A model generated the notes under the pieces. It ran no database searches, was not told where the DNA came from, and worked only from the letters and a program-made list of their open reading frames with translations. DNA of 64,000 nucleotides, from NCBI GenBank assembly GCA_003315335.1, contig QNRL01000008.1, positions 62,001-126,000 on the forward strand, read 5' to 3'. Source of the DNA: Pseudocitrobacter faecalis (GTDB taxonomy: Bacteria > Pseudomonadota > Gammaproteobacteria > Enterobacterales > Enterobacteriaceae). The translations under genes and the position numbers were made by a program. Positions 37,801-52,800 of this stretch are shown in pieces. The stretch's first letter is position 1. Every line of letters begins with the position of its first letter.

Positions 37801-40800
37801 ACCGTGTCGGGCGATGACGTTATCAACATCCTCGAACACCAACAGGATTTACTGATCAGCGGTACGGCGCAGGGCGCGGAAGCGGGCGCGGATGTGATTG
37901 TGACGATCAATGGCGTTTCGCACACCACCACGCTGCATGCCGATGGAAGCTGGTCTGTCAACATCGGTTCGCAGGAAGTGGCGGGCTGGAGCGGCAGCGA
38001 AGTCGTGATTGGCGCAAGCGTTGCCAACATCAACGGCAACCAAAGCGCCATTGAGCATAAAGTTGAACTGGATCTCAGTGCGGCTGCGATCACCATCGAT
38101 CCTATCACCGCGGATGACGTTCTCAATTTGACCGAGCGCGGCGAGCCGTTGACTCTGGGCGGCGCGGTGGTGGGCATTGAAGACGGTCAGTATGTGACTG
38201 TTACCTTCGCGGGCCATCGCTATGATGTTGAAGTGGCTGGCGGTCGCTGGACGCTTGAGGTTGCCGCGGTGGATATGGGCAGCCTGAAAGAGGGCGAGGC
38301 CAGCATCCGCGTCAGCACCAGCAATATCAACGGCAATAGCGCATCGGCGGAACGTCAGTTTGTGGTCGACGCCACGCCGCCGACCATCAGCATCAACACG
38401 GTTGAAACGGATAACCAGGTCAACGCGCTGGAAGCAGGGGCCGGTTTTGACATTAGCGGTACCACCAACGCCGAAGCGGGCCAGAAGGTTATTGTTAAAT
38501 GGCTGGATGACACCTATACCGCCGACGTCACGAGTGACGGCACCTGGCGCGTACACATCGATGGTTTACAGGACGTCACGACGCTGGCGCAGGGGATGCA
38601 AACCGTGGCTGTCAGCGTGCAGGATAAGGCGGGCAACACCAGCAGCCAGACGCACAGTGTCAATGTTGACACGCTTGTTCCGGAACTGACGCTGACGCCG
38701 GTAACCGGCGACAACAAACTGAACGCCACTGAACTGAAACAGGCGCAGATTATTTCGGGCTCCTGCCTGAATGCGGAACCGGGCTCCCTCGTTACCGTCA
38801 CCTTTAATAACAAAAGCTACACCACGGTGCTGGACGACAACGGCAACTGGCAGTTGGGCGTGCCGCCAGCAGGCAATCTGCTTGCTGGTGAATATCCGCT
38901 GGTGGTTACGGTCACCGACAGCGCGGGCAACATCGACACGCTGACCAGCAGTGTGGAAGTGGTGCTGGATCTGCCGTTAATCGCCATTAATCAGGTGGCG
39001 GCTGACGATGTGGTTAACGATGCAGAGAAAGCCGCAGGCATCACCATCACGGGTACGAGCAATCAGTCGGATCGCGACATTCTCGTGACCCTGAACGGGC
39101 GCGATTACACTGTCAAAGCTGATGGCGATGGCAACTGGCAGGTCACCGTTCCTCCGGCGGATTTAGCCGCGCTGGGCGAAGCGAACTATACGATCACCGC
39201 CAGCGTCACTGACGAAACGGGCAACCATCAGAGTACCAGCCGTCCGATCACCGTGGATACCGCTTCACCGCAGGTCACCATTACGCGGCTGGCGGATGAT
39301 GATGTGATTAACCTTGAAGAGAGCGGGCAGGATCAGTTCATTAGCGGTACCGCGAAAAATGCCGAAGTGGGCAGCAACGTCGTAGTGACGTTGGGCGGAC
39401 AAACTTTCGAGACGACGGTTGAAACTGGCGGCGTCTGGACGGTTACCATCCCGAAAGATACCTTCAGCGCCTTTGGCGACGGCCCGTTAACGGCGACCGC
39501 GACGGTCACTAACGGCCGTGGCAACAGCGGCAGCGCAGAGTATGAATTGAGCGTGGATACCGGTGTACCGGGTCTGCGTATCGACACAGTCGCGGGTGAT
39601 GACGTTATTAACATCCTGGAAGCCCAGGGCGATATCACCATCAGCGGCACCAGTACGGGCGTGGCGAAAGGACATGATGTCACGGTCACCATTACCGGAA
39701 TGCGAGATGGCGTGGTGGAAACCACCACCTATACCACGCAGGTGAATGGCGATGGTCGCTGGTCGGTGATCGTACCGGAGACGGATGTCAGCCGCTGGCA
39801 AAACGGCGAACTGAGTATCGTCGCCAGCGCACAGAACATGTCAGGTAACGCAGGCAGCAGTTTCGGCCATCTGGCGCAGGTTGATTTGAACGCGGTGGCG
39901 GTGAGTATCGATCCTGTCACAACGGATAACGTAATCAACGCTGAAGAACGTGCAAACGGGATTACGTTGACCGGCAGCACCTCCGGTATTGAAGTCGGAC
40001 AGAGCGTGACGGTGACTTTTGCCGGGCATGAGTATCAGGCTCGGGTGGAAGATGACGGAAGCTGGCACGTCGATCTTTCAACGGAGGATTTAGCGTCGCT
40101 ACGTGACGGTTCCGCCAGCGTGCAGGTGAGCGTCAGCAGCGTTAACGGTAATCAGGCCGATGCGGGGCGTCAGTATGAGGTTGAGGTTACTCCGCCTGCA
40201 TTAAGCGTTTCCAGCGTCGCGGGAGATAACGTCATTAACCTGGCCGAAGCGCAAGGCGGTTTTGTGGTCAGCGGCTTCAGCGGCGCAGAGCAGGGGCAAA
40301 CGGTACAGGTTGAATGGAACGGGGAGTGGTTTAGCGGCACGGTGGCTGACAACGGTGCATGGAGCATTACGCTGCCAGCAGCACAGAGCGCACTGCCGCA
40401 GGGCAGTTTTGAACTGAATCTGAAAGTCAGCGATCTGGCGGGCAATGAAACCCGTATCACGACCGACGTCAATGTGGATACCCTGCCGCCGGTGATTACC
40501 GTGGATAATATTGCCGGCGACAATATCCTCAACGCCTCCGAACACGGTCAGGCGCAAATCATTAGCGGAACGTGCAGCGATGCGGAAGCCGGAGCGATTA
40601 TCACCGTCTCAATCGGCGGGAAAAACTACACCACCGCGCTGAACAGCGACAATAAATGGAGCATTGGCTTACCGGCTTCTGCGGTTTCCGCATTGAACGA
40701 AGGAAGCAACCCGCTGGTGGTGACGGTTTCGGACAAGGCGGGTAACGCAGGCCGCCTGGAAAGCACCGTCACGGTGAATACCGCACAGCCAGAAATCAAC

Positions 40801-43800
40801 ATCAATCCGGTTGCCAGTGATGACACCATCAACCTGAACGAAAAAGGTCAGGATCTGGCGATCACCGGCACCAGCAATCAGCCGAATCAGACCATTACCG
40901 TCACCCTGAACGGCGCAATATACACGGCTGTCGCGAACGCCGATGGCGACTGGTCTGTTACGGTACCGCCGTCAGCATTATCGGGACTGGGTGAAGCCAG
41001 TTACACCGTGACCGCCAGCGTGACCGATACGCTGGGCAACCACAAAACCGTCAGCCACGATGTGCTGGTGGATACCACGCTGCCGCTGCTGACCATCGAC
41101 ACCATTGCTGGTGATAACGTCATTAACGATGACGAAATCAAAACCGAGCAGACCATTAGCGGTCGCGTGGTGAACGCGGAAGCCGGGCAAAAAGTCTATA
41201 TCGATATCGGGCTCAGCGAGCCGCTTGAAGCCATTGTGCAGGCGAATGGTACCTGGTCGGTGAACGTCAGCGCGGAGGTGTTGCAGAGTATTGGCTATGG
41301 CGACCTGACGGTGAAAGCCTGGGTTGAGAACCAGAACGGTAACCGGGGCGACGCCAGCCGTGAGATCCTGCTTGATGTTTCCTATCCGTCGATTCGTGTC
41401 GATACGGTGGCAGGCGATGACGTGATCAATGCCATTGAACTGGGCAATTCTCTGGTGCTTTCCGGCACATCAACCGGGCTGGATAACCTGAAAGGGCTGA
41501 CGATCGTCATCAATGGCGTGAACTACGATGCCGCGCTGGATACCCAGGGGAACTGGCAGCTTCTCTTCTCGCCGCAGACGATGCAAACCTGGCCGGAGGG
41601 CCCTCTGGTGATTGCGGTTAGCGGTACCAACGCCTCGGGCAACGTGCAAAACATTGCGCACACGGTTGAGGTCGATACGCAAGCCGTCGCGGTGTCGGTG
41701 AATACTCTGTTTGGCGACGATCGCCTGAATGCGGTTGAGCAAGGCGCTGAACAAACGCTGACCGGCGAGACGCGCGGCGTCGAAAATGGTCGCGATGTCA
41801 TCATCACCCTGAACGGTAAACAGTACACGGCGACGGTGAATAACGGGGCCTGGAGCCTGACGTTGAGTGGTTCAGACCTGGGCGCGCTGCGCGACGGTCA
41901 GACAACGGTACAGGTTTCTGTCTCTAACGCCCACGGCAATACCGCCAGTGCGGAACGCCAGTTCGTGGTCGATACCGAATCCCCGATGCTGACCCTCAAC
42001 ACGGTCGCGGGCGACAATATTATCAACAGCGTGGAAGCCACTGCAGGGGTTACCCTCAGCGGCACAACGAATGCGGAAGTTGGCCAGACGGTCACCGTAT
42101 CCGTTGGCAACCAGACGCTGGGAACGGCGCTGGTACTTGCGGGCGGGATCTGGAGCATGGTCGTTGATGCCAGCACGCTGGCGCAGGGGTCACACGATCT
42201 GACCATCGCGGTGACGGATAAAGCCGGGAACAGCACCTCGCTGGAGCACAGTGTTCTGATCGACACGATAGTACCAACCATCACTCTCGATAGCCTGACG
42301 GCTGATAACGTGCTGAACGCGACCGAAGCGGGTCAGGCGCAGGTGATCAGCGGCAGCAGCACAGGGGCGGCCGCCGGAGACAAAGTCGTGGTGACGCTGG
42401 GGGATCACACCTATTCGACCATCGTGGACGGCAGCGGGCGCTGGAGCGTCGGGGTGAAAGCCAGCGATCTGGCGGCGCTCGATGATGGCGAGCATGTGAT
42501 TGAGGTGACGATCACCGATGCCGCAGGCAACGTCGGGACAGACGCCTTCCCATTTGCCGTCGACACGACGGCACCGGTTCTGACCATCGCCGAGATCGCC
42601 GGAAACGATCTCCTGAGCAGCGACGAGCGCGGTACGGATCTCACCGTGACCGGTACGTCAGATATTCTGACCGCAGGCGTACAGGTGACCGTTCGTCTGA
42701 ACGGCAAAACTTACTACGGCGTAACGGAAGCGAACGGTAACTGGTCGGCGATTGTGCCGAAAGAAGATCTTCCGGCGCTGGTGGACAACCATCAATACGA
42801 CGTCAGCGTGAGCGCGACGGATGCCGCCGGGAATACCGGAAGCGCCAGCCGCCAGTTGGATATTCAGGTTAAGCTGCCACACATCACCATTGATGCGATT
42901 GCAGATGATGATGTGGTGAATAACACGGAAGCGCAGGACGGTATCACCCTGACCGGCTCTACCGATGTTGCCGTGACTGCTGTGACCGTCACCATTGGCG
43001 GGCAGACGTTCACAGGCGATCAGGTGGTGCTGACTGACGGCGGTACACGCTGGTCGTTATCGCTCGACGCTGACACCCTTTCCGGGTTGGGCGATGGCGC
43101 ACTGACAGTCAACGTTACCGCGACGGACGCCAATAATAACCAGGGCGCGGCTGAACGTGAAATGACTATCGACGCCAGCCTGCCGGGGATCCGTTTCGAT
43201 ACGGTGGCGGGTGACGACATCATTAACGCCGCCGAGCTACACCAGTCTCTGTTGGTGAGCGGAACCAGCGAACATATCGCATATGGCACCCCGTTTACAC
43301 TGGTGCTGCGTGATAACGATGGAAACACAATTATTTCTGTGAATGTTTCGATCGATAACGACGGAAGATGGATCACTCAAATACCCAAAGAGTATGTTGA
43401 GCAACTGATCGACGGCTCTGCGACACTCACCGCCAGCGGTGAAAACCTTTCCGGCAACACCATTTCTGTCAGCCACGATGTGGATGTAGTGACCGCCGGG
43501 CCGGCTATCGCGATTGACGCGTTCAGCAACGATAACATTATTAACGCCAGCGAAGCGGCGACGGAACAGGTGCTTTCCGGCACCAGCGTGGGTACTGCCG
43601 CAGGTAACCCGGTGGTGGTGTATGTCGGTGGCCAGCGACTGGATACCACCATTAAAGCGGACGGCACCTGGGAAGTGACGGTCACTAACGCGATGTTTGC
43701 CGCCATTAAAGACGGCAGCGTTGCCGTTGAAGCCAGCGTGACGAACTCGCAGGGAAATAGCGCCAGCGCCAGCGGGACGTTCGTTCTCGATACTACGCCG

Positions 43801-46800
43801 CCGACGCTTTCGGTAAACCCATTGACCGATGATAACGTTGTCAACGCCAGCGAAGCGCAGGTGACACAGATCCTGAGCGGTTATACCAACGCGGGTGAAG
43901 GGCAGACTGTCACGGTGAAAGTGGGGAATGAAACCTTGCTGGCCGACGTCAACGCCGAGGGTACCTGGCAGGTGAGTGTGCCAGCCAGCGTGTTCGACGG
44001 CATTAGCAACGGCAGCGTATCGTTTGCCGTCAGCGTCAGCGATGTCGCCGGAAACAGCACGACGCAGAACAGCGTGGTGAACGTCGACACCGTTATCCCA
44101 CAGGTCACCGTGAACCCACTGACCGGCGATAACATCATCAACGCCACCGAAAAGGGCCAGGCACTGGTGATTGACGGCGGCAGCACAGACAGCGCACCGG
44201 GCGACACGGTTATCGTGACCGTGAACAATGTGGAATATCACACCGTTGTCGACAGCAACGGTGAGTGGCGCGTTGGCATTCCGGCCAGCGAAATGGCCAA
44301 ACTTAGCGAAGGCGACAACAACTTCACGGTCGTGATTGCCGACCGGGCCGGGAACGAACAGACCGTCACCCATGACTTCACCGTCAACACCGGCAAGCCG
44401 CAACTGGACATCGATACTCTGGCCGAAGATGGCGTACTCAACGCAACCGAAAAAGGCCAGCCGCTGACCATTAGCGGAACCAGCGATCTGCCCGCCGACA
44501 CCGAGGTGCTGGTGACGCTGGCAGGGCTGAGCTACATCGCGAAGACCGATGCCACCGGTAAATGGAGCGTTGAGGTGAGCGCAGCCGATCTGGCAACGCT
44601 TGGCGAAGCAAACTACACCGTAAGCGCCAGCGCCGTGGCGGGTGATGGTAACAACGTGACCACCACGGAACCGTTGCTGGTCGATACCAAAGCGCCGGTG
44701 GTGACCGTCTCTATCATCGCCGCCGACGACATCATTAACAGTACGGAAGCGCAGGGTTCAGTGCTTATCGGCGGTAGCGTAACGGGCGCGGTATCAGGCG
44801 ATCGCGTCGTGGTCACCCTCAGTGGTCTGGCTGCGAAAACCGCAACGGTGGATGCCGCAGGTAACTGGAGTGTCTCCCTGACGCCAGCAGACATGGCGAT
44901 GCTGGGCGACGGGCCGTTGACGGCAGACGTGGCTATCACCAACGCCCACGGCAACGTGGGCTCTGGCAGCCGTGATTTCACCCTCGACACGGGTGTACCG
45001 GGGATCCGTATCGATGCCCTGACCGGCGATAACGTGCTGAACATCGCGGAACTGGCGCTGGATGTGTGGGTCACCGGGATGACTTACGGCGTGGAGCCGG
45101 GGGCGACGGTCACCGTCACTATCGGTAGTGATATAAGGCAAACGACCGTTAACCCGGACGGCAGTTGGGCATTCAGCGTTCCACAGAGTGTGGCTGGCGG
45201 CTGGACGGGGGAAATTACCGTTGAGGCGTCCGTTGAGAACAGCGCAGGTAATGTCGCTGTCATCCGCCAGGATGTGCAGATTGACAACGCACCGGTATCG
45301 GTGGCGATGGATGTGATCACCGCCGATAACGTCCTTAACGCCGCAGAAAAAGCAGGCGAGGTGGTGCTGAGCGGTACAACCAGCGGCATTGAAGACGGGC
45401 AAGTTGTGACCCTCACCGTGGGCAATAAACAGTTTACCGCCACGGTGAATAACAACACGTGGAGCACGACCGTTCCCGCCGGTTCTCTCGCCGCGCTGCG
45501 CGACGGCGAAGTGACTGTGCAGTTGAGCGTCAGTACAGTCAGCGGTAACAAAGCAACCAACAGCCACACCTTCGAGGTTGACACGCACGCACCGGTGCTG
45601 GCCATCGACCCGGTGACGGCTGACAACATTCTGAACAGTACCGAACTTAGCCAGCCGCTGACCTTAACCGGTACCAGCGATGCAATCGGTCAGACGCTCA
45701 CTCTGACGCTGAACGGCAAAACGCACGACGCCGTCGTCGGGAGTGATGGTCGCTGGTCATTGAATGTGAGCGCAGCGGATCTGGTCGACCTGAACGACGG
45801 GCTGAACGACATCAAACTGGTCATTACAGATGCAGCGAACAACCGCACCGAAACGACTCATTCCGTGCTGGTCGATACGGTTGCGCCGACGCCAACCATC
45901 AACACGGTGGCGGGTGATGACAAGATCAACATCACTGAACTGGGCCAGGCGCTGGTCATCAGCGGCGGCACCACGAACGGCACGACGGGCGATAAAGTGA
46001 GTGTGGTGCTGAACGGTAAAACGTACACCACGCAACTGGATGCGAACGGTAACTGGAGCGTTGGCGTGCCGGCGGCGGATATGGCCGTGCTGGAAAGTAT
46101 CGGTTATGACATTAAGGTGACGGTGACCGATAGCGCGGGCAATAGCCAGTCGCTGGAACACACCATTGACGTGGATACCGGCATTCCGACACTGCGCTTT
46201 GATACGCTGTCCACCGACGGGGTGCTTAACGCCATTGAACAAATGCAGCCTCTGGCGGTATCAGGAATCAGTTCACTGGCCGAGGGTACGGTGGTGACCG
46301 TCACGCTCAACGGCGTGAATTATCAGACGCAGACTGAGGCAGGCGGCGGGTGGTCGGTTTCCGTTCCGGCGGATGCGCTGGCGAAACTGGGTGAAGCAGA
46401 TTATACGCTGACCGCCAGTGCCGCAGGCAGCAGCGGAAACAGCGTGACGGATACCACGACGCTGCTGGTGGATACCCGCGCACCGACGATCACCATCCTG
46501 CCGGTGTCCGACGATGACATTATCGGTATGACCGAAATGAACGGTGTCGTGACGATCAACGGTACGGTGAGTGGCGCGGCTGAAAATGATGTGGTGACGG
46601 TGATTATCGCCGGGCAATCGCATACCACAAACGTGAAGAGTGACGGCACCTGGACGGTTGCGTTAGGTGCAGGCGAACTCTCTGCACTGGGCAGCGGGCC
46701 GCTGACCATTACTGCGAGCGTCACCAATGGGCATGGCAATATCGGCTCCGGTCAGCACGGTATCACGCTTGATAGCACCGAACCGGGCATTCGTATTGAT

Positions 46801-49800
46801 AGCGTGACCGCGGATAACACTCTGAACCTGGCTGAGCGCGCATCAGAGCTGGTGATAAGCGGGACAACCACCGATGTTGCCATGGGCAGCACTGTGACGG
46901 TTTCTGTTAACAATACCCTCGTGGGGACAGCGGTTACGCAGGCTGATGGTTCGTGGTTGCTGCAACTGACACCCGATCAGATGGCGAACTGGAACGGGGC
47001 ATCGATCACCGTGAACGCCAGCGTGGCGAATGTGAGCGGTAATGATGCCGCGATTAACGAATCCGTGGCGCTGGATCTGCGTGAAACCTCCGTTTCTATC
47101 AATCCGGTGACGGCGGATAACGTGGTCAACGGTGCGGAAAAATCGGGCGAAATCGTCCTGACGGGCGACACCACTAACATCGACAACGGGCGTACCGTGA
47201 CGGTGACCGTGAACGGCAAGCAATTCACCGGCACGGTGCAGGATAACGCCTGGAGCGTCACGCTGGATGCGGGGGCGCTGAACGGGCTTCGCGACGGTGA
47301 TGCCGTCGTGCAGGTGAGTGTGTCTAACGCCAGCGGCAACAGCGCCAGCAACAGCCTGAACTTTGTTATTGATACCACCGCGCCGACGATCTTCATCGAT
47401 GCGGTTACCGCAGATAACGTGCTGAACGGTACGGAAGCGCGCGGTGAAGTGGCGGTGTCGGGCACCACCACGGCGGAAGTGGGCCAGACGGTCACGGTCA
47501 ATATTGGCGGCGTTGAGCAAACCGCTCTGGTGACGGCAGGCGGCGTCTGGACTGCGCTCTTTGCCGCCGATGCGCTCAGTCATCTGGCGCAGGGGTTAAC
47601 CACGGTTAACGTCAGCGTGAGCGATAAGGCGGGTAACCCGGCATCCGGCAACCACACCTTCCTGGTGGATACCCAGGCTCCGACAGTGGCGGTAAACGAT
47701 CTGACCGCCGATAACATCATCAACGCGGCGGAAAAAGGCCAGGCGCTGGTGATCAGTGGTACGACCGTTGATGCGAAAGTGGGCGATATGGTGGTGGTTG
47801 AGTTTAATAACAAACCGTATACCACACAGGTGGATGCCAGCGGCACATGGCGCATTGGCGTCACCGCAGAAGATATGGCGACCCTGCCGAACGGCAGCGG
47901 CGAACTGACGGTCACCATTACCGACAGCGCCGGGAACAGTTCGTCTATCACGAAAGACTATCAGGTCGATCTGGGTGTGCCGACGCTGACTTTTGATGAT
48001 ATTGCCGATGACAATGTGCTTAACGCCATCGAGCGTGGAAGCGACCTGGTTATCAGCGGTAAGAGCAGCGGTCTGGCAGAGAGGGCAACAGTGACCGTCG
48101 AACTCGGCGGGCGCGAATATACCGCGCAAACCGATAACGGCGGCAACTGGTCACTGTCGGTTGCGCCGTCCGATCTGGCCTTGCTGGGTGATGCGGGCTA
48201 TACGGTTAGCGCCAGCGCCAGCAGTGCCAACGGTAACCCGGTTTCCGGCAGCACACAGTTGCAGGTCGATACTCGCCTGCCGGTGGTGCATATCGATCTG
48301 GTCGCGGGCGATGATGTGATTAACGTTGACGAAGCGGGCCAAAATCTGACGATCTCCGGTTCGGTGAGTGGCGCTGCGCCAGGCGATAGCGTGCAGGTAA
48401 TTGTTGCGGGCAAAACGCACAACACCACCGTTGAGGCGAATGGCCTCTGGTCGGTCACCGTTGATAGCACCGACGTTGCCGGTTTTGGTGACGGCCCGCT
48501 GACTATCGATGCCAGCGTGCAGAATGCCCACGGTAATACCGGTTCGGATAGCCGTGATATCGCGGTCAATACCGGTACGCCGGGGATCCGTTTTGATACG
48601 GTTGCCGGTGATGATGTGATTAACAGCATTGAGCAGGGCCATGCTCTGGCGGTGACGGGAACCAGTAGCGGGCTGGCCGAAAATGCCATCGTTACCCTGT
48701 CCGACGGTCAGGGTGAAAGCTGGACCGGAAGTGTCAACGCTGACGGTAGCTGGGCCGTCTCTGTGCCACAAAATGTGGTCGCAGGCTGGAGTGCGGGCAC
48801 GGTGCAACTGAGCGCCACGGCGCAGAACAGCGCCGGGACGACAACCGCAATGGATCACCAGGTCACGGTAGATATCGCGCCGGTGGCAATAACCATCGAT
48901 ACCTTCACCGCCGATAACGTGCTGAACGCGATTGAGCGCGGCGAAGCGCTGACGGTGAGCGGCTCAACCCGCAACGTGGAAAGCGGACAGACCGTCACCG
49001 TGATGCTGGCGGGCAAAGCCTGGACCGCACAGGTGCAGGATGACGGAAGCTGGCAGTTTACCGTGCCGACAGGTTCACTGAACGCACTGCGCGATGGCAC
49101 GGCAAATGCCACCGCCAGCGTCACCAATCAGCATGGCAACAGTGCCAGCGCCGAGTGGGCATTCAGCGTCGATGCTTCTGCGCCAACGCTGACGATTGCG
49201 GCGGTGACGGCGGATAACGTCCTGAATAAAGCCGAAGTCGAAGGCGCGGTCACCCTCAGCGGCACCACCAGCGCTGAGGCAGGACAGAGTGTCACCGTGC
49301 TTATCAACGGCCAATCTTATGGCGACCCGGTGACGGTGAACAGCGATGGCAGCTGGAGCCTGACACTTGCCAGTAATGCACTCGCAGGCTTGCCGCAGGG
49401 TAGCGCCAGCGTGACCGTTAGCGTGACCGATAAAGCCGGTAACAGCAGCACCGCGACGCAGCAACTGACCGTTGATACCGTTGCGCCGACGGTGACCATC
49501 GACCTGATTTCCGGCGATGACATCATCAACGCCGCAGAGCAGAACCAGGCGCTGGTCGTCACCGGAAGCAGCGTCGGCGGCATGGCGGGCGATCGCGTGA
49601 GCGTGGAGGTGGACGGCAAATATTACACCACTCAACTGGATGCACAGGGGCACTGGAGCGTGGGCATTCCGGCTGCCGATATGCAGGCGCTGGGGGCGGG
49701 TCAGCAGCACGTAAATGTCTCGATTACCGATAGTGCGGGTAACACCGGCACCGGCTCTCGCCCGATCGTGGTGGATAATGGTCAGCCGTGGCTCAGCTTT

Positions 49801-52800
49801 GACGCGATTGCCGTTGATAACGTACTGAACGCCGTTGAACAGGGCGTTAACCTGACCCTTAACGGTACCAGTGATGGTCTGGCGGCGGATACGTGGGTGA
49901 CGGTCACGCTGAACAGCAAAGAGTACCGCACGCAAATTGATGCCAGCGGTAACTGGACGCTGGAGGTGACGCCTGCGGATCTGGCGCAGATTAGCGACGG
50001 CACGTACACCGTAACGGCAAACGCCAGCAGCGAAGCGGGTAACCCGGCGTCGGGCTCCGCACAACTGGTTGTGGATACCCGTGCGCCAACCGTTACCATC
50101 AACGCCATTACCGACGATAACGTTCTTAACAAGGATGAATCTGCGCTTGAAGTGGTGGTGAGCGGCAAGGTCTCCGGCGCGGCAGAAAACGACATTGTGT
50201 ACGTTCTGCTGGCAGGGAAAACCTATGAAGCGACCGTTGACGCCAGCCTGAACTGGCAAGCGACAATCCCGGCGAACGAACTCTCCGCGATTGGCGATGG
50301 CGCACTGACGATCGTCGCCAGTGTCACCAATGCTCACGGCAACCTCGGCACTGCCCAGCATGACTTTATGGTGGACTACAACGAACCGGGGATCCGTTTC
50401 GATGTCGTGGCGGGCGACGATGTGATTAACCTCAGCGAACATAACCAGTCGCTGGTGGTGAAAGGCAGCAGTGAGGATCTGCCGGTTGGCGCGAAAGTCA
50501 CGCTGGTTATCGGCGCGAAAAGCTACAGCGGCGTGGTGGCCGCAGACGGTAGTTGGTCTGTGGGCATTGATGCTGCTGATGTGAAGCAGTGGAACGAAGG
50601 CAAACTGGAGATGACCGTTAGCGCCAGCAGCGCGGCGGGAAATAAGGTTGAGATTAGCCATGAAGTCACCGTTGATCTCGCGCCTGTCTCCGTCTCGGTG
50701 AATGACGTTACCGATGACAACGTCCTTAACGCGCTGGAGATGAAGCAGCCTCTTACGCTCAGTGGCAACACCACCGGCGTTGAACAGGGGCAAACCGTCA
50801 CCCTGACCTTTGGCGGCAAGGTCTACACCACCACGGTTGGTGCTGATGGCGCATGGAGTCACACTATTCCAGCGGCAGCGCTTTCGGCCCTGCGTGATGG
50901 CACGGCGCAACTGTCGGTTGAGGTCACCAACAAAGTCGGTAACCCGGCGAGCACCAGCCATGAATATCAGGTGGATACCACGCCGCCGCACATCACGCTG
51001 AACCCGATAACAGCGGATAACGTGATTAATATCGCTGAAGCCGAAGCCGGTGTGGTGGTCACGGGCACCACCAACGCCCCGGTGGGGACAACGGTTACCC
51101 TGACGCTAAATGGTGTGGACTACAGCGGCAGCGTACTGACTGACGGCACCTGGCAGGTTGATCTGTCACCAGACGCGCTGGCAACGCTGGCTACCGGGCA
51201 ATATACCTGCACGGTCACTATCGCTGATGCGGCGGGTAACCCGGGCACCCTCAGCCAGACGGTTTCGGTCGATATCATGGCGCCAACGGTGAGTTTCGAT
51301 ATCACGGCGGGCGACGACATCATTAACCTGGTAGAGCATGGTCAGGCTCTGGTGGTCAGCGGGACGACGAGCGGCACTGTCGCCGGCAATCAGGTCACCG
51401 TCACCGTGGGCGATTACACCGTCAGCACGGTGGTGGATGCCAATGGCAAATGGAGCATTGGTGTTCCGGCGCAGATTGTTTCCGCGCTTAACAACGGCAC
51501 GGTCAATATCAGCGCAACCGTCACCGACAGTGCGGGCAACGCCACCACCCAGGGCAAAGTGGTTACGGTGAACACCTCCAATATTCTGTTGACGATGGAT
51601 ACTCCGGCAGTCGATGGCGTGCTGAACGCCAGCGAGCAGGGGAAAACATTGACGCTGACGGGGTCGAGCAGCGGCCTGGCGGAAGGCAGCGAAGTGACGA
51701 TCACCCTGAACGGTAAGAACTATACGGCAACGGTAACGGGCGATCGCTGGACAACGACTATCCCGAAAGCCGATCTGGCCTTGCTGACGGACGGCCAGCG
51801 TTACACCATTTCGGTGAGCGCGGAAGACAGCGCGGGCAATATCGGCCAGGCGGGGCAATCTCTGCTGGTTGACACTACGCCGCCGGAAATCATCATCGCC
51901 CCGGTATCGGGCGACGGATTGCTCAACGCGCTCGAGCAGGGGCAGGCGCTGGTGATTAACGGCTCTACGACGGCGGAAGCCGGGCGGACGTTGACACTCA
52001 CCGTCAATGGCAAGAGCTATACCGCGACGGTAAACAGCGATGGCAGTTGGCAAACCACGATCCCGAAAGCGGATGTGGCCCTTATGGGCAACGGTACGAT
52101 TCAGGTGGATGCGATGGTCAGCGACGCGTCAGGCAACCTGGGTAGCAACAGCGAGACCTTCGTTGTCGATACCGTGGCGCCCGTGGTGTCGATTAACGTT
52201 GTCGCCGGGGACGACCTGGTGAACCAGCCGGAACAGCTCGTGGCGCAGAAAGTGAGCGGTAAAGCGGAAGGCGCTGCCGGTCAGACCATCACCGTGGAAC
52301 TCGCTGGACGCACCTATACAGCGAAAGTGGCGGCGGATGAAAGCTGGGAAGTCACCGTACCGGCGCTCGACTTCGTCGGCCTGGTGGATGGCAAGTACAC
52401 CATTACCGCGACCGTGAAAGATGCCGCAGGTAATACCGGCAGCGGTACACATGACGTCACCCTGAGCGGTGAAAAACCGGTTATCGCCATCAATACCGTC
52501 GCGAAGGATGACGTGATCAACGCCGCCGAAAGAGGGCAGAGCCTGACCATTTCCGGCACCACCACGGCACCACAAGGACAGAAAGTGGTAGTGACGCTCA
52601 ATAACGTCACCTATGAAACCACCGTGCAGGCGGGCGGGATCTGGTCGGTGCTGGTGGGTACAGTGGCACTGATGGCGCTGACCGACGGCAATGCCTATGA
52701 GATCAAAGCCAGCGTCACTAACACCATTGGCAACAGCGGGGAAAGCGTCCACGGCATCAGCGTTGATCTGACGCCACCGCAGATGGCTATCTCGATTGAT

